Positions 5,859 to 6,213 of a DNA stretch of 6,213 bases are shown piece after piece. A model generated the notes under the pieces. That model worked only from the letters and a program-made list of their open reading frames with translations. It made no database searches and was not told the origin of the DNA. The stretch lies in NCBI GenBank assembly GCA_026785965.1, contig JAJAYY010000236.1, positions 1 to 6,213 of the forward strand. The letters are read 5' to 3'. Every line of letters begins with the position of its first letter. The first letter of the stretch is position 1. The DNA is from Sphingomonas bacterium. Lineage in GTDB: Bacteria > Pseudomonadota > Alphaproteobacteria > Sphingomonadales > Sphingomonadaceae. Position numbers and translations under genes: made by a program.

Positions 5859-6213
5859 GCGCCGATCAGCTCGCGCCCGATCAGCATTCGCCGCACTTCG
5901 TTGGTGCCGGCGCCAATGTCGAGCAGCTTGGCGTCGCGGTAGAAGCGTTCGACCGGCCAGTCCTTGGTATAGCCTGCCCCGCCGAGCGCCTGGATAGCTT
6001 CGCCCGCGACCTTCACCGCGCTTTCGCTCGCGAGCAGGATTGCCCCCGCGGCGTCGAACCGCGTGGTCTTGCCCGCGTCGCACGCGCGCGCCACCTGATA
6101 GACGTACGCCCGCGCCGAATTCAATGCGACATACATGTCTGCGATCTTGCCCTGCATCAGCTGGAAATGACCGATCGGCTGCCCGAACTGCTGGCGTTCG
6201 CGGACGTAAGGGA
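5855..6213 (-). CDS. ivd: Isovaleryl-CoA dehydrogenase, C-terminal part only
   Basis: The C-terminal 118 residues of an FAD-dependent acyl-CoA dehydrogenase; the rest lies beyond the right edge (family about 385-390 residues). The enzyme oxidises isovaleryl-CoA to 3-methylcrotonyl-CoA in leucine degradation and passes electrons to electron-transfer flavoprotein. Visible landmarks, numbered within the fragment, are [19 protein letters not shown] (2-20), ADMY (25-28), [20 protein letters not shown] (74-93) and [10 protein letters not shown] (99-108). The last is diagnostic: Ala101 sits where medium- and short-chain enzymes carry the catalytic Glu (IYEGT). Isovaleryl-CoA dehydrogenases instead use a Glu on an earlier helix, which lies outside this window. 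The fragment closely resembles the human enzyme. It is on the same strand as mccB, which acts next in the pathway, but the two are separated by about 4.5 kb. Confidence 0.93.
   Translation of the reverse strand, partial: PYVRERQQFGQPIGHFQLMQGKIADMYVALNSARAYVYQVARACDAGKTTRFDAAGAILLASESAVKVAGEAIQALGGAGYTKDWPVERFYRDAKLLDIGAGTNEVRRMLIGRELIGA

Noticed and set aside
1..6213. tRNA, rRNA, insertion sequence, CRISPR array or prophage remnant
   Set aside because: Nothing resembling any of these was seen; nearly all bases lie in the six genes and two short control regions.

Overview
This 6.2 kb, GC-rich, densely coded window looks like an alphaproteobacterial chromosome, most likely a sphingomonad. That placement is inference from base composition, protein style (an M13 lipoprotein peptidase, leucine-catabolism enzymes) and codon use; no marker gene fixes the genus. 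There are six protein genes and no RNA genes, insertion sequences or CRISPR. No gene-free stretch exceeds about 125 bases.

Layout. 1-1295 (minus): 5' four-fifths of the methylcrotonyl-CoA carboxylase carboxyltransferase (beta) subunit, running off the left edge. 1296-1420: divergent control region. 1421-3499 (plus): lipoprotein M13 (neprilysin/PepO-type) zinc peptidase. 3501-4367 (minus): diheme c-type cytochrome with a lipoprotein signal, meeting the peptidase tail to tail with a 1-base gap and a long GC-rich hairpin at the junction. 4368-4489: second divergent control region, holding a perfect 10-base palindrome and a hairpin next to a ribosome binding site. 4490-5122 and 5103-5858 (plus): an overlapping gene pair, a DUF1326 protein with a Cys cluster and a DUF2182 polytopic membrane protein rich in Met and Cys. 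5855-6213 (minus): C-terminal 118 residues of isovaleryl-CoA dehydrogenase, whose stop codon overlaps that of the DUF2182 gene.

How the genes relate. The two edge genes catalyse consecutive acyl-CoA steps of leucine degradation (isovaleryl-CoA to 3-methylcrotonyl-CoA to 3-methylglutaconyl-CoA) and lie on the same strand. In many bacteria they are neighbours in one liu operon; here about 4.5 kb of apparently unrelated envelope genes, facing both ways, separates them. The most intriguing part is the DUF1326-DUF2182 pair. Its biochemical role is not settled to my knowledge, but the conserved Cys and Met positions suggest metal (perhaps copper) or thiol handling at the membrane. It is transcribed away from a membrane-anchored diheme cytochrome with which it shares a 122-base control region.
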